From NCBI RefSeq assembly GCF_030400225.1, contig NZ_VJYB01000003.1:62001-126000 (forward strand): a DNA stretch of 64,000 bases. The letters are read 5' to 3'. Shown piece after piece: positions 54,071-64,000 of this stretch. Every line of letters begins with the position of its first letter. Positions within the stretch are counted from its first letter, which is position 1. This DNA comes from Lactobacillus sp. UCMA15818 (GTDB taxonomy: Bacteria > Bacillota > Bacilli > Lactobacillales > Lactobacillaceae). The position numbers and the translations under genes were made by a program. Under the pieces are notes generated by a model. That model worked only from the letters and a program-made list of their open reading frames with translations, had not been told where the DNA came from and searched no databases.

Positions 54071-54193
54071 ATTTTGTTTAAAATAGTCTTAAAAGGCCAA
54101 AAAATACAAATCTGTGGGTTTTAAACTGTGTCTAGTCTCTTTATATTAACAGACCTTAAAATAGCTTATATCGGATAATAGGCCCTTGTATGA

Positions 54194-54222
54194 TTGTTAT
54201 TTGCTTTAAAAAAGTTTATAAT
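54194..54222 (+). promoter_or_regulatory. Promoter of yaaA-recF-gyrB-gyrA
   Basis: TTGTTA (54194-54199), 17 bp and TATAAT (54217-54222), about 30 bp before the yaaA start. Confidence 0.7.
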
Positions 54223-54250
54223 TGAAGTTAAATGAGGAAGTTGGTGAAAG

Positions 54251-54481
54251 TTGTTGGATAATGAGATTCTTCTAAAAACTGAGTATATTACTTTGGGGCA
54301 AATGCTAAAAATTGCTGCAATAATTGATTCTGGCGGACAAGCAAAATGGTTTTTGCAAGAAAATGAAGTTTGGGTTAATGGTGAACAGGATAATCGAAGA
54401 GGTCGAAAACTTTATGCGGGTGATCAAGTAAATATCCCCACAATAGGGAAATTTTTAATGCGTTCGAAACAGGCTAGGTAG
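54251..54481 (+). CDS. yaaA: S4-domain RNA-binding protein YaaA
   Basis: A 76-residue S4-fold protein (ITLGQMLKIAAIIDSGGQAKWFL, VNGEQDNRRGRKLYAGDQV) found between dnaN and recF in Firmicutes and tied to ribosome maturation. The start is TTG at 54251 or 54254, after GGTGA. Confidence 0.9.
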   Translation: MLDNEILLKTEYITLGQMLKIAAIIDSGGQAKWFLQENEVWVNGEQDNRRGRKLYAGDQVNIPTIGKFLMRSKQAR

Positions 54482-54484
54482 CCT

Positions 54485-55609
54485 ATGTATTTAAAAGAAT
54501 TAACACTGAAAAATTTTCGCAACTATTATGATATTAGTTTGGAGTTTTCACCGCAAATTAATATATTGATTGGTGAAAATGCGCAGGGAAAAACAAATCT
54601 GCTTGAGGCAATCTATGTTTTAGCAATGGCAAGGAGTCATCGGACAAATAATGAGCGTGAATTAGTGAATTTCACCAAAGAAGAAGCCTCAATTCAAGGA
54701 ACATTGGAACGAAAGATAAGCAAACTGAAGCTCGAACTTTTTTTAGGTAAAAAGGGTAAAAAAGCAAAAGTAAATCATCTGGAGCAAGCAAAGTTGTCGC
54801 AATATATTGGTCAAATGAATGTTATTTTATTTGCTCCTGAAGACCTAGCGCTCGTCAAGGGGGCACCAGCAGTTAGACGAAAATTTATTGATATGGAATT
54901 CGGACAAATTGATCCGCATTATTTATATAATTTGAGCCAGTATCGCGTACTTTTAAAACAAAGAAATCATTATTTAAAACAACTTCAATTAAAGCAGACC
55001 AAAGATTTAGTCTTACTGGAGGTCCTTTCTGATCAGATTGCAGCATTTGGAGCAGAGATTATTGCAAAACGAATTACTTTTTTAAGTGAACTTGAGAAAT
55101 ATGCTCAAGATGTTCAAGCACAGATAACGGAGCAAAAAGAAGAACTTAACTTCAAGTATAATACTAGCGTTGAAAATATTTATGAAAAAGATGTTAAGCA
55201 ATTATACATTGACTTAAAAAAAATTTATCAGAATAATCAAAACAAAGAAATATTTCAAGGGTCGACACTGTACGGACCGCATAGAGATGATGTTCAATTT
55301 TTAATCAATAAAAAAAATGTTCAGATTTTTGGCTCGCAAGGACAGCAAAGAACGACTGCGTTAGCTGTAAAATTAGCAGAAATTGATTTAATGAAAAATG
55401 AAACAGGTGAATATCCGATTTTATTGTTGGATGACGTTTTGTCGGAACTCGATGGAGCTCGACAAACACAATTATTACGAGCAATCCAAGAAAGAGTTCA
55501 GACATTCTTAACAACACCTAGTATGAGTGAAGTGACAAAAAGATTAATAAAAGATCCTAAAATATTTAGAATAAGTGCTGGAACTATAGAAGCGGAAGAA
55601 TATAAATAA
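54485..55609 (+). CDS. recF: DNA recombination and repair protein RecF
   Basis: A 374-residue SMC-like ATPase acting with RecO/RecR at gaps. Walker A GENAQGKTN, signature GSQGQQRT and Walker B ILLLDDVLSELD are present. It starts three bases after yaaA. Confidence 0.96.
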   Translation: MYLKELTLKNFRNYYDISLEFSPQINILIGENAQGKTNLLEAIYVLAMARSHRTNNERELVNFTKEEASIQGTLERKISKLKLELFLGKKGKKAKVNHLEQAKLSQYIGQMNVILFAPEDLALVKGAPAVRRKFIDMEFGQIDPHYLYNLSQYRVLLKQRNHYLKQLQLKQTKDLVLLEVLSDQIAAFGAEIIAKRITFLSELEKYAQDVQAQITEQKEELNFKYNTSVENIYEKDVKQLYIDLKKIYQNNQNKEIFQGSTLYGPHRDDVQFLINKKNVQIFGSQGQQRTTALAVKLAEIDLMKNETGEYPILLLDDVLSELDGARQTQLLRAIQERVQTFLTTPSMSEVTKRLIKDPKIFRISAGTIEAEEYK

Positions 55610-55612
55610 TAA

Positions 55613-57598
<1,986 letters not shown>

Positions 57599-57640
57599 AT
57601 ATTTCCGAGGAAATATTTGAGAAATTAGGAGGGATAGACG

Positions 57641-60112
57641 TTGGTAGATCTTCCAAATAGAATTAAAGATTCCGATTTATCTGGAATTATGCGAAAGTCT
57701 TTTATGGAATATGCAATGAGTGTAATTGTTGCCCGTGCGTTGCCAGATGTACGTGATGGATTGAAACCAGTCCATCGCAGAATTTTATATGGGATGAATG
57801 AGTTAGGGGTAACTCCTGATAAACCATATAAAAAGTCTGCAAGAATTGTAGGAGATGTTATGGGAAAGTATCATCCACATGGAGATTCTGCAATTTATGA
57901 ATCAATGGTCAGGATGGCACAAGAATTTAGTTATAGGTACATGCTCGTTGACGGACACGGTAATTTTGGATCTGTCGATGGTGATGGCGCTGCCGCAATG
58001 CGTTATACGGAAGCACGTATGAGTAAGATAGCTACAGAAATGCTACGTGATATTAATAAAAATACCATTGATTTTACAGAAAACTATGATGGATCAGAAA
58101 GGGAACCTGTTGTACTTCCAGCAAGGTTTCCAAATTTACTTGTCAATGGAGCAACAGGAATTGCGGTAGGGATGACTACTAATATTCCACCTCATAACTT
58201 GGCGGAAGTAATTTCTGGATTACATATTTTAATGAAAAATCCTGAAGCAACAACGGCTGATTTAATGGAGGTAATTAAAGGTCCCGATTTCCCTACAGGA
58301 GGGATTGTTTTAGGCAAATCTGGAATTCGCAAAGCTTATGAAACTGGTAAGGGAACTGTTACAATTAGGGCTAAAGTTGAGATTGAGGAATCAACAAATG
58401 GTCGTGAACAAATAATTATTAATGAATTGCCATATATGGTTAACAAAGCGAAACTAATCGAAAGAATTGCTGAGTTGGCACGTGATAAAAAAATTGAAGG
58501 AATTACGGATATTCGTGATGAATCTGATCGAGAAGGTATGCGTGTCTCAATAGATATTAGACGCGATATGAGTGCATCTGTTGTTTTGAATAATTTATAC
58601 AAATTAACATTAATGCAGACTACATTTGGATTTAATATGCTGGCGATTGTAAAAGGGACACCTAAAATTCTTAGCTTGAAGCAAATTTTAAAGTACTATC
58701 TTGAACACCAAGAAATCGTTATCAGACGTAGAACAGAGTTTGAGTTAAAGAAAGCTCAAGCAAGGGCACATATTTTAGAGGGTTTGAGAATAGCACTTGA
58801 TCACATTGATGAAATCATCAATATTATTCGTAGTTCTAAGAGTGGTGAAATTGCTAAGGGAAAGTTGATTGAAGGCTATCAGCTATCTGATAAGCAAGCT
58901 CAAGCTATTTTAGATATGCGCTTGGTTCGTCTAACGGGCTTGGAACGTGAGAAGATAGAAGATGAGTACAACAAGTTGCTTGAAGCTATCGCGGATTATA
59001 AGGATATTCTTGCACATACTGAACGAATTGATGAGATTATCTATCAGGAGTTACTGGAAATACAAGAAAAATATGGTGATGAACGTAGAACCGAATTATT
59101 GGTGGGAGAAGTACTCAGCATTGAAGATGAAGATTTAATCGAAGAAGAAGATGTTGTGATAGCCCTCACTCATAACGGTTATATTAAACGCTTAGCAACA
59201 AGTGAATTTAAGGCTCAACGTCGAGGTGGTCGAGGCGTCCAAGGAATGGGAGTTCATGATGATGACTTCATTGAGCACTTAGTTAATACTTCTACACACG
59301 ATGAGCTTTTATTCTTCACAAATATGGGGAAAGTCTACCAGATGAAGGGTTATGAAATTCCTGAATATGGACGTACAGCAAAAGGAATACCGGTTATCAA
59401 TTTGCTTGGTATAGATTCGGGAGAAAAGGTTCAGGCGGTCATAAATATTTCGCGTGATATGAAGAAAAAGAAAATGTATTTGTTTTTTACCACACGTCTA
59501 GGAATTTCGAAACGTACGTTGGTTAGTGAATTTTCAAACATTAGAAGTAACGGATTAAAAGCAATTACGTTGAAGGAAAACGATGAGTTAATTAGTGTCT
59601 TGATTACCGATGGAAACAAAAACATCATAATTGGAACACATCTAGGATATGCGGTTAGTTTCTCCGAGAAGGATGTCAGATCAATGGGAAGATTGGCAGC
59701 AGGTGTCAGAGGAATTCGCTTAAGAGATGAAGATTATGTGGTTGGAGCAGATATTTTATATCCAGATAGTCACGTCTTCGTAATTAGTGAGAATGGCTTC
59801 GGCAAACAGACATCAGCTTCAGAGTACCCAATAAAGGGTCGAGGAGGCAAAGGAATAAAAACATCTAATGTTACTGAAAAAAATGGACCAGTTGCGGGCT
59901 TAACAACAGTTATTGGTACTGAAGACATTATGTTAATTACAAACAAGGGAGTTACGATCAGATTTAATATTGATAGTGTCTCTGAAACTGGGAGAGCAAC
60001 TCTAGGTGTGCATCTGATCAAGATTGAAGAAGGTGCATTTGTTTCAACGATGGCAAAAGTTGCACCGGAAGAGCTTGATGAAGAAGGACAGGATGAAAAA
60101 AATAATCTTTGA
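57641..60112 (+). CDS. gyrA: DNA gyrase subunit A
   Basis: An 823-residue subunit with the catalytic Tyr in [12 protein letters not shown] and the quinolone region [17 protein letters not shown] (Ser and Glu present, the sensitive type). The C-terminal beta-pinwheel contains the GyrA box RRGGRGVQG, and the tail is acidic. The start is TTG at 57641 after AGGAGGG. Confidence 0.97.
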   Translation: MVDLPNRIKDSDLSGIMRKSFMEYAMSVIVARALPDVRDGLKPVHRRILYGMNELGVTPDKPYKKSARIVGDVMGKYHPHGDSAIYESMVRMAQEFSYRYMLVDGHGNFGSVDGDGAAAMRYTEARMSKIATEMLRDINKNTIDFTENYDGSEREPVVLPARFPNLLVNGATGIAVGMTTNIPPHNLAEVISGLHILMKNPEATTADLMEVIKGPDFPTGGIVLGKSGIRKAYETGKGTVTIRAKVEIEESTNGREQIIINELPYMVNKAKLIERIAELARDKKIEGITDIRDESDREGMRVSIDIRRDMSASVVLNNLYKLTLMQTTFGFNMLAIVKGTPKILSLKQILKYYLEHQEIVIRRRTEFELKKAQARAHILEGLRIALDHIDEIINIIRSSKSGEIAKGKLIEGYQLSDKQAQAILDMRLVRLTGLEREKIEDEYNKLLEAIADYKDILAHTERIDEIIYQELLEIQEKYGDERRTELLVGEVLSIEDEDLIEEEDVVIALTHNGYIKRLATSEFKAQRRGGRGVQGMGVHDDDFIEHLVNTSTHDELLFFTNMGKVYQMKGYEIPEYGRTAKGIPVINLLGIDSGEKVQAVINISRDMKKKKMYLFFTTRLGISKRTLVSEFSNIRSNGLKAITLKENDELISVLITDGNKNIIIGTHLGYAVSFSEKDVRSMGRLAAGVRGIRLRDEDYVVGADILYPDSHVFVISENGFGKQTSASEYPIKGRGGKGIKTSNVTEKNGPVAGLTTVIGTEDIMLITNKGVTIRFNIDSVSETGRATLGVHLIKIEEGAFVSTMAKVAPEELDEEGQDEKNNL

Positions 60113-60169
60113 CAGAATTAGAGATTTTGCGTATTTAAAAATATAGGCAGTGATAAGAATTTAGATGCC

Positions 60170-60198
60170 TTGTAATATTATATTGAAAATGATATAAT
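60170..60198 (+). promoter_or_regulatory. Promoter of rpsF-ssb-rpsR
   Basis: TTGTAA (60170-60175), 17 bp, TATAAT (60193-60198), giving a leader of about 90 bases. Confidence 0.7.
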
Positions 60199-60204
60199 GT
60201 TTGT

Positions 60205-60285
60205 TCGTTAGTATCTAACTAGAAATAGCATTAGATTACTTTCCTTGTTCTTAACAGAATTAAGAACCAACAGTCCATAAGGAGG
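60205..60285 (+). promoter_or_regulatory. rpsF mRNA leader, possible S6:S18 autoregulatory element
   Basis: The leader holds a stem GTTCTTAA-cagaa-TTAAGAAC (60247-60267) and upstream pairing TTAGTATCTAA/TTAGATTA. In many bacteria the S6-S18 complex binds such a leader; the expected CCG loop is not evident, so this is tentative. Confidence 0.35.
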
Positions 60286-60296
60286 TGTAAACAGTC

Positions 60297-60584
60297 ATGA
60301 CATACGAAATTACTTATATTATCAGCCCAGCAATTGATGAAGCTGCTAAAGCTACATTGGTTGATCGTTTCGACAGTATTTTAAAAGATAACGGTGCTGA
60401 AATTGTAGATTCAAAAGACTGGTCTAAGCGTCGTTTTGCATACGAAATCGGTGGTTTTACAGAAGGAACATATCATATTGTAAATACTAAAGCTGATGAT
60501 GCCGTAGCAATCGACGAATTTGATCGTCTTGCAAAGATTAATGATGCAATCTTACGTCATATGATCGTTAAACGCGAAGCTTAA
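60297..60584 (+). CDS. rpsF: 30S ribosomal protein S6
   Basis: A 95-residue protein ([41 protein letters not shown]). SD AAGGAGGTG precedes the ATG. First gene of rpsF-ssb-rpsR. Confidence 0.97.
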   Translation: MTYEITYIISPAIDEAAKATLVDRFDSILKDNGAEIVDSKDWSKRRFAYEIGGFTEGTYHIVNTKADDAVAIDEFDRLAKINDAILRHMIVKREA

Positions 60585-60619
60585 TTAAGAAAATAAATAG
60601 TTAAAGGGGGAGTAGAACT

Positions 60620-61150
60620 TTGATTAATAGAGCTATACTTGTAGGTCGATTAACAAGAGATCCTGATTTGCGTTATACCTCTAGCGGTGCTGCTGTTGCA
60701 ACATTTACTATCGCTGTAAATCGCCAATTCACAAACCAACAAGGTGAGCGTGAGGCAGATTTTATTAATTGTGTAATTTGGCGTAAAGCTGCAGAAAATT
60801 TTGCAAACTTTACACATAAAGGATCTTTGATAGGTGTAGAGGGACGTATTCAAACTAGATCTTATGAAAATCAACAAGGAAATAGGGTCTATGTTACAGA
60901 AGTTATTGTTGATAGCTTCTCATTACTTGAATCACGTTCACAATCTGAGCGTCAGCAAAGTAATAGTAACTCACAAAGTTCTAGTCCTTCGCAAGGAACA
61001 AAGTCAAATTCAGGAGATAATCCATTTGGTAGTATGATGAATAGTAATAATTCATCCAGTAGTAATACAAATACAAATACAAATGATGCTGATCCGTTTG
61101 CCAGTAATGGGCAACAGATTGATATCTCGGATGATGACTTGCCATTTTAG
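60620..61150 (+). CDS. ssb: Single-stranded DNA-binding protein
   Basis: A 176-residue SSB: N-terminal OB fold ([37 protein letters not shown]), a Ser/Asn-rich linker and the protein-interaction tail DISDDDLPF. The start is TTG at 60620 with GGGGGAG upstream. Confidence 0.97.
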   Translation: MINRAILVGRLTRDPDLRYTSSGAAVATFTIAVNRQFTNQQGEREADFINCVIWRKAAENFANFTHKGSLIGVEGRIQTRSYENQQGNRVYVTEVIVDSFSLLESRSQSERQQSNSNSQSSSPSQGTKSNSGDNPFGSMMNSNNSSSSNTNTNTNDADPFASNGQQIDISDDDLPF

Positions 61151-61169
61151 ATAGCAAGGAGGGAAAACA

Positions 61170-61406
61170 ATGGCACAACAACGTAGAGGTGGCCGCCGTC
61201 GCCGTAAGGTAGATTTTATTGCAGCAAACCATATTGAGTATATTGATTATAAAGATACTGATCTTTTGAAACGCTTTGTTTCCGAACGTGGTAAAATTTT
61301 ACCTCGTCGAGTTTCTGGAACTAGTGCAAAGAACCAACGTCGTTTGACAATTGCAATCAAGCGCGCTCGTATTATGGGTCTTTTACCATTTGTAACAGAA
61401 GATTAA
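61170..61406 (+). CDS. rpsR: 30S ribosomal protein S18
   Basis: A 78-residue basic protein with [20 protein letters not shown] and [29 protein letters not shown] precedes the ATG. Confidence 0.97.
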   Translation: MAQQRRGGRRRRKVDFIAANHIEYIDYKDTDLLKRFVSERGKILPRRVSGTSAKNQRRLTIAIKRARIMGLLPFVTED

Positions 61407-61411
61407 AAATT

Positions 61412-61442
61412 AAAGATGTGGCTAATCCGCATCTTTTTTTTT
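61412..61442 (+). terminator. Terminator after rpsR
   Basis: GATGTGG-ctaat-CCGCATC followed by nine T residues. Confidence 0.9.
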
Positions 61443-61523
61443 GCGATAAAAAGGCATTTAAATTATATTTTTAACAATATATAGTATGCTTTACTTAAAT
61501 TTTCTCAATATGTTGTATGAATG

Positions 61524-61561
61524 GAGCCGAGAATATGGTAAACTATTCTTGGCTCTTTTTT
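61524..61561 (+). terminator. Free-standing terminator upstream of pnuC
   Basis: GAGCCGAGAATA and TATTCTTGGCTC pair perfectly apart from one G-U and are followed by TTTTTT. It lies about 80 bases after the rpsR terminator with no gene between, so it is either a backup or part of a regulated pnuC leader. Confidence 0.6.
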
Positions 61562-61695
61562 AACGAAGAAATCGTAATCTGCAGCAGTCGATTTCAGAAT
61601 ACTAAAAAAGCTGTAACTTTAGTCGCTTTTTGACTGTAAACAATTTAAGAGATAAGAACAAAAGGATTTTAAAACTATTAAAAAGGGATGGAAAT

Positions 61696-62454
61696 ATGTT
61701 TAATCGTTATATAGCTGTATTATCAAATTTACCAGAGTATTCTAAGAATGTTTTTAGGAAAAATTATTTTAGTTGGTTGTTAAATCAGTGTAAAGGCTGG
61801 GGTAGATTTAGCTATGGGCTACTTTTATTTAATTTTGTATTACAAGTATTTTCATTATTGCAATCATTTAGTGTTGCCCCTACACAATCGCTTTTATCGT
61901 TTATTGGGGGAAATTTATCAGTTGCCTGTGTTATAGGTATTTCTAACCGTTCAGGAATTCAAGGTTGGGCTGGAGCGTTAAGTGCGGTCTGTATAGCAAG
62001 TGTTGGTTTTATGGCCGGAAATTATGCAACAGCTTGGGAACAAATCGGATATCTAATTTTTCTAGATATTTTTTGTATTCTTGATCCGAAATGGAATGAT
62101 AATATTCAAGCTGAAAAATTTGAGAATATTAAAGATTGGATTTATTATATTCTATTCTTTATCGTGGCATGGGGCGTTATCTATTATATTTTTAGCATGA
62201 CAAATGATCCGCGTGTCTTCTTGGATAGCTTGAACTTAGCTATGGCAATCACTGGTTCTTTGTTGGAATTAAATCGGAAACGCGAGCAGTACTTCGTATG
62301 GACCATAAGTTCTGTTTTCACAATTGCATTATGGATGCAAACGATGTTACAAGGTGATGGTAATTTTGCACTGATTTTCAGTTACGGAGTGTTTTTCTTG
62401 AATGACATGTATGCATTCTTTAGTAAACGTGGTTGGTTCAAAGCTACAGAATAA
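61696..62454 (+). CDS. pnuC: Nicotinamide riboside transporter PnuC
   Basis: A 252-residue seven-TM transporter: WGRFSYGLLLFNFVLQVF, NRSGIQGWAGALSAV, an internal EQIGYLIFLDIFCI and the C-terminal FLNDMYAFFSKRGWF match the PnuC family, which takes up NAD precursors. ATG at 61696 follows AAAAGGGATGG; the frame from 61630 lacks an SD. A dispersed-palindrome terminator follows. Confidence 0.9.
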   Translation: MFNRYIAVLSNLPEYSKNVFRKNYFSWLLNQCKGWGRFSYGLLLFNFVLQVFSLLQSFSVAPTQSLLSFIGGNLSVACVIGISNRSGIQGWAGALSAVCIASVGFMAGNYATAWEQIGYLIFLDIFCILDPKWNDNIQAEKFENIKDWIYYILFFIVAWGVIYYIFSMTNDPRVFLDSLNLAMAITGSLLELNRKREQYFVWTISSVFTIALWMQTMLQGDGNFALIFSYGVFFLNDMYAFFSKRGWFKATE

Positions 62455-62490
62455 ATTAAATGAAGTATTTTTAAAGTAAAAGAGATAGGA

Positions 62491-62526
62491 GCTGGATCAA
62501 AAGTTAAATTTTGATCTGGCTTTTTT
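62491..62526 (+). repeat. Dispersed palindrome copy G, terminator of pnuC
   Basis: GCTGGATCAAAA pairs with TTTTGATCTGGC around GTTAAA; both mismatches are G-U in plus RNA, and TTTTTT follows. This is the copy closest to consensus. Confidence 0.85.
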
Positions 62527-62619
62527 AATTTGGAATCAATAATTAGTTGGTATAGTAATTTCATTTTTGCTGGAGTATGTATCTCAGTTGTGTTTGTGAT
62601 AAAATAAGGAACAAAGTCA

Positions 62620-62646
62620 AAGTCTACGGAACAGACTGTGTTTTTT
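62620..62646 (+). terminator. Short hairpin with U tract before gdpP
   Basis: AGTCT-acggaac-AGACT, then GTGTTTTTT. It may attenuate read-through into gdpP or act in its leader. Confidence 0.45.
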
Positions 62647-62715
62647 CGATTATTAAGATTTTTGTATAAAATTTAATTTAACACTGAAAATACTTGTAGG
62701 AATGAGGAGAATATT

Positions 62716-64000
62716 TTGAAACAGTTTTTTTCAAGGGATTTTTTGCATTTCCCGTCATTCATGAAAAATGAAAAATTGCGTATTATTGCGATATTCCTAT
62801 TAATGATATCTTTAGTTTGTGTAGCAATGTCATTTGTAGTCAGCTGGGTCTTAGGGATCTTCATAGCTACGCTTGTTTTAATAACTATTATTGTTTCTTT
62901 TTTTGTTTTAAAAGCAATCACTGAAGACACCACTGAATATATTTCTGACTTGTCGTACCGGATAAAAAGAGGAGAACAAGAATCTTTAATAAAGATGCCA
63001 GTTGGAATTATGTTTTTGAACGGAGAAAATGAAATCGAGTGGGTCAATCCTTACTTGCAGAAGTATTTCGGTCAGGAGGAAGTACTAGGTAAAGCTTTAT
63101 CTGCAGTGGATAAAGAATTGGCAGCGGTAGTTGGGAAATATGGTGCAGAAAAAAAGCCTGTCGAAGTTTCATGGCGTGAGTATCGTTTCCAATTGTTAAT
63201 TGAAAATGATATCCATGCAGTATATCTGATGGATATTACACGTTATGCAAAGATCGAACAGCATGATAAAGATACTGACGTGGTAATTGGACAAATTTTT
63301 ATTGATAACTATGATGAAGTGACTCAGACAATGAATGATAAGAGTGTCTCAAATATTAGTAATTATGTAACAAACGAACTTTCTAATTGGGCAAAGAAGT
63401 ATCAAATGTACTTGAAGAGAATAGATGATGATCATTTCTTTATCTTGGCATACGCAAGCGTCTTAGAAAAATTAGAAGAGGATAAGTTTAAGATTTTGGA
63501 TAGAATTCGTGAGAGAACATCTAAACAAAACCTCCCTCTAACTTTGAGTATGGGGATTTCTTACGGTGAAGATGATTTGGCACTTCTTTCGAAAACGGCA
63601 CAAAATAACTTAGATCTTGCTCTGGGACGAGGTGGAGACCAAGTTGTAGTTAAGACTCCTGAACAACAGGCACGCTTTTATGGTGGAAAAACAAATCCAA
63701 TGGAGAAGCGAACTAGGGTTAGGGCTAGAATGATAGCTCAAGCTTTGCAAGAACTTATGAGTCAAACAGATCAGGTTTTTGTGATGGGGCATAAGTATCC
63801 TGACATGGATTCGATTGGTGCGTGTTTAGGGTTACGAAGAATAGCTGCTATGAATCAAAAAAAATGTTGGATAGTTTTGGATAACGAGAAACTACATTCT
63901 GATGTAACTAGATTAATGGATGAACTTTCGCAATATCCTGAAATAAAAGGAACTGTTATTTCAGTTGAAGAGGCTCTTGAAAAAGCAACAAAGCAAAGTC
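62716..64000 (+). CDS. gdpP: Cyclic-di-AMP phosphodiesterase GdpP (cut by window edge)
   Basis: The first 428 codons of GdpP/YybT, which degrades the second messenger c-di-AMP. Two TM helices (about 24-62), a PAS-like sensor domain (about 85-155), a degenerate GGDEF domain (RIDDDHFF, LSMGISYG) and the start of the DHH domain (GHKYPDMDSIGA) are in order; the DHHA1 part lies outside. The start is TTG at 62716, seven bases after GAGGAG. Confidence 0.93.
   Translation, partial: MKQFFSRDFLHFPSFMKNEKLRIIAIFLLMISLVCVAMSFVVSWVLGIFIATLVLITIIVSFFVLKAITEDTTEYISDLSYRIKRGEQESLIKMPVGIMFLNGENEIEWVNPYLQKYFGQEEVLGKALSAVDKELAAVVGKYGAEKKPVEVSWREYRFQLLIENDIHAVYLMDITRYAKIEQHDKDTDVVIGQIFIDNYDEVTQTMNDKSVSNISNYVTNELSNWAKKYQMYLKRIDDDHFFILAYASVLEKLEEDKFKILDRIRERTSKQNLPLTLSMGISYGEDDLALLSKTAQNNLDLALGRGGDQVVVKTPEQQARFYGGKTNPMEKRTRVRARMIAQALQELMSQTDQVFVMGHKYPDMDSIGACLGLRRIAAMNQKKCWIVLDNEKLHSDVTRLMDELSQYPEIKGTVISVEEALEKATKQS

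Overview
This AT-rich window comes from a low-GC lactic acid bacterium of the Lactobacillaceae. It contains a gutFRMCBA sorbitol operon of the Lactobacillus casei type, a GH70 glucansucrase, PepO, a bmpA-nupABC nucleoside transporter and the standard Firmicutes replication-origin order rpmH-dnaA-dnaN-yaaA-recF-gyrB-gyrA-rpsF-ssb-rpsR. A glucansucrase together with menaquinone genes and gltB would suit Liquorilactobacillus or a relative; that placement is inference. The chromosomal origin lies at about 50.9-51.3 kb. Genes to its right are all on the plus strand; genes to its left are mostly but not only on the minus strand.

Layout: 0-8.9 kb holds the start of gltB, the nucleoside importer with a divergent nucleoside hydrolase, an SmtB-like metal sensor and an ABM-domain protein. 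9-21.4 kb is an accessory region rich in small regulators and decay. It includes a TetR gene under a 40-bp palindrome, two membrane-protein/HTH pairs, a Phd-YafQ-type toxin-antitoxin pair next to integrase and antitoxin remnants (an old mobile-element scar), a tandemly duplicated HTH-membrane gene of which one copy has lost its HTH, a frameshifted immunity-like gene, an ORF without a normal start codon, and an oxidoreductase broken by an in-frame stop. 21.5-26.3 kb links a glucansucrase without signal peptide to a two-TM holin-like gene, a small phage-type gene and a divergent S24 (CI/HdiR-like) repressor. A LexA-type SOS box overlaps the glucansucrase promoter. 26.4-31.6 kb is the sorbitol PTS operon. 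31.9-35.2 kb holds menE, menB, a DHNA-CoA-thioesterase-like gene and a VOC protein. 35.4-42.5 kb is the LytS/LytR-LrgAB murein-hydrolase control system, with an efflux module (DUF4811, MFS, MerR) lying between lytS and lytR. 42.7-49.2 kb holds an OhrR-type sensor with an aldo-keto reductase, PepO and an ABC exporter of the bacteriocin-associated type. The rest is housekeeping: yidC-rnpA-rpmH, oriC, the dnaA-to-rpsR block, pnuC and the start of gdpP.

Two themes cross the window. A dispersed imperfect palindrome (core GATCAAAA-GTTAA-TTTTGATC) recurs at gene ends in nine places, and its mismatches are G-U pairs in the strand that needs a terminator. Several regulators sit under promoters wholly contained in long palindromes (TetR, S24, MerR). 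The most interesting candidate system is the SOS-box-bearing, signal-less glucansucrase beside phage-like regulatory and holin-like genes, which suggests damage-linked synthesis and lytic release of a polysaccharide-forming enzyme.
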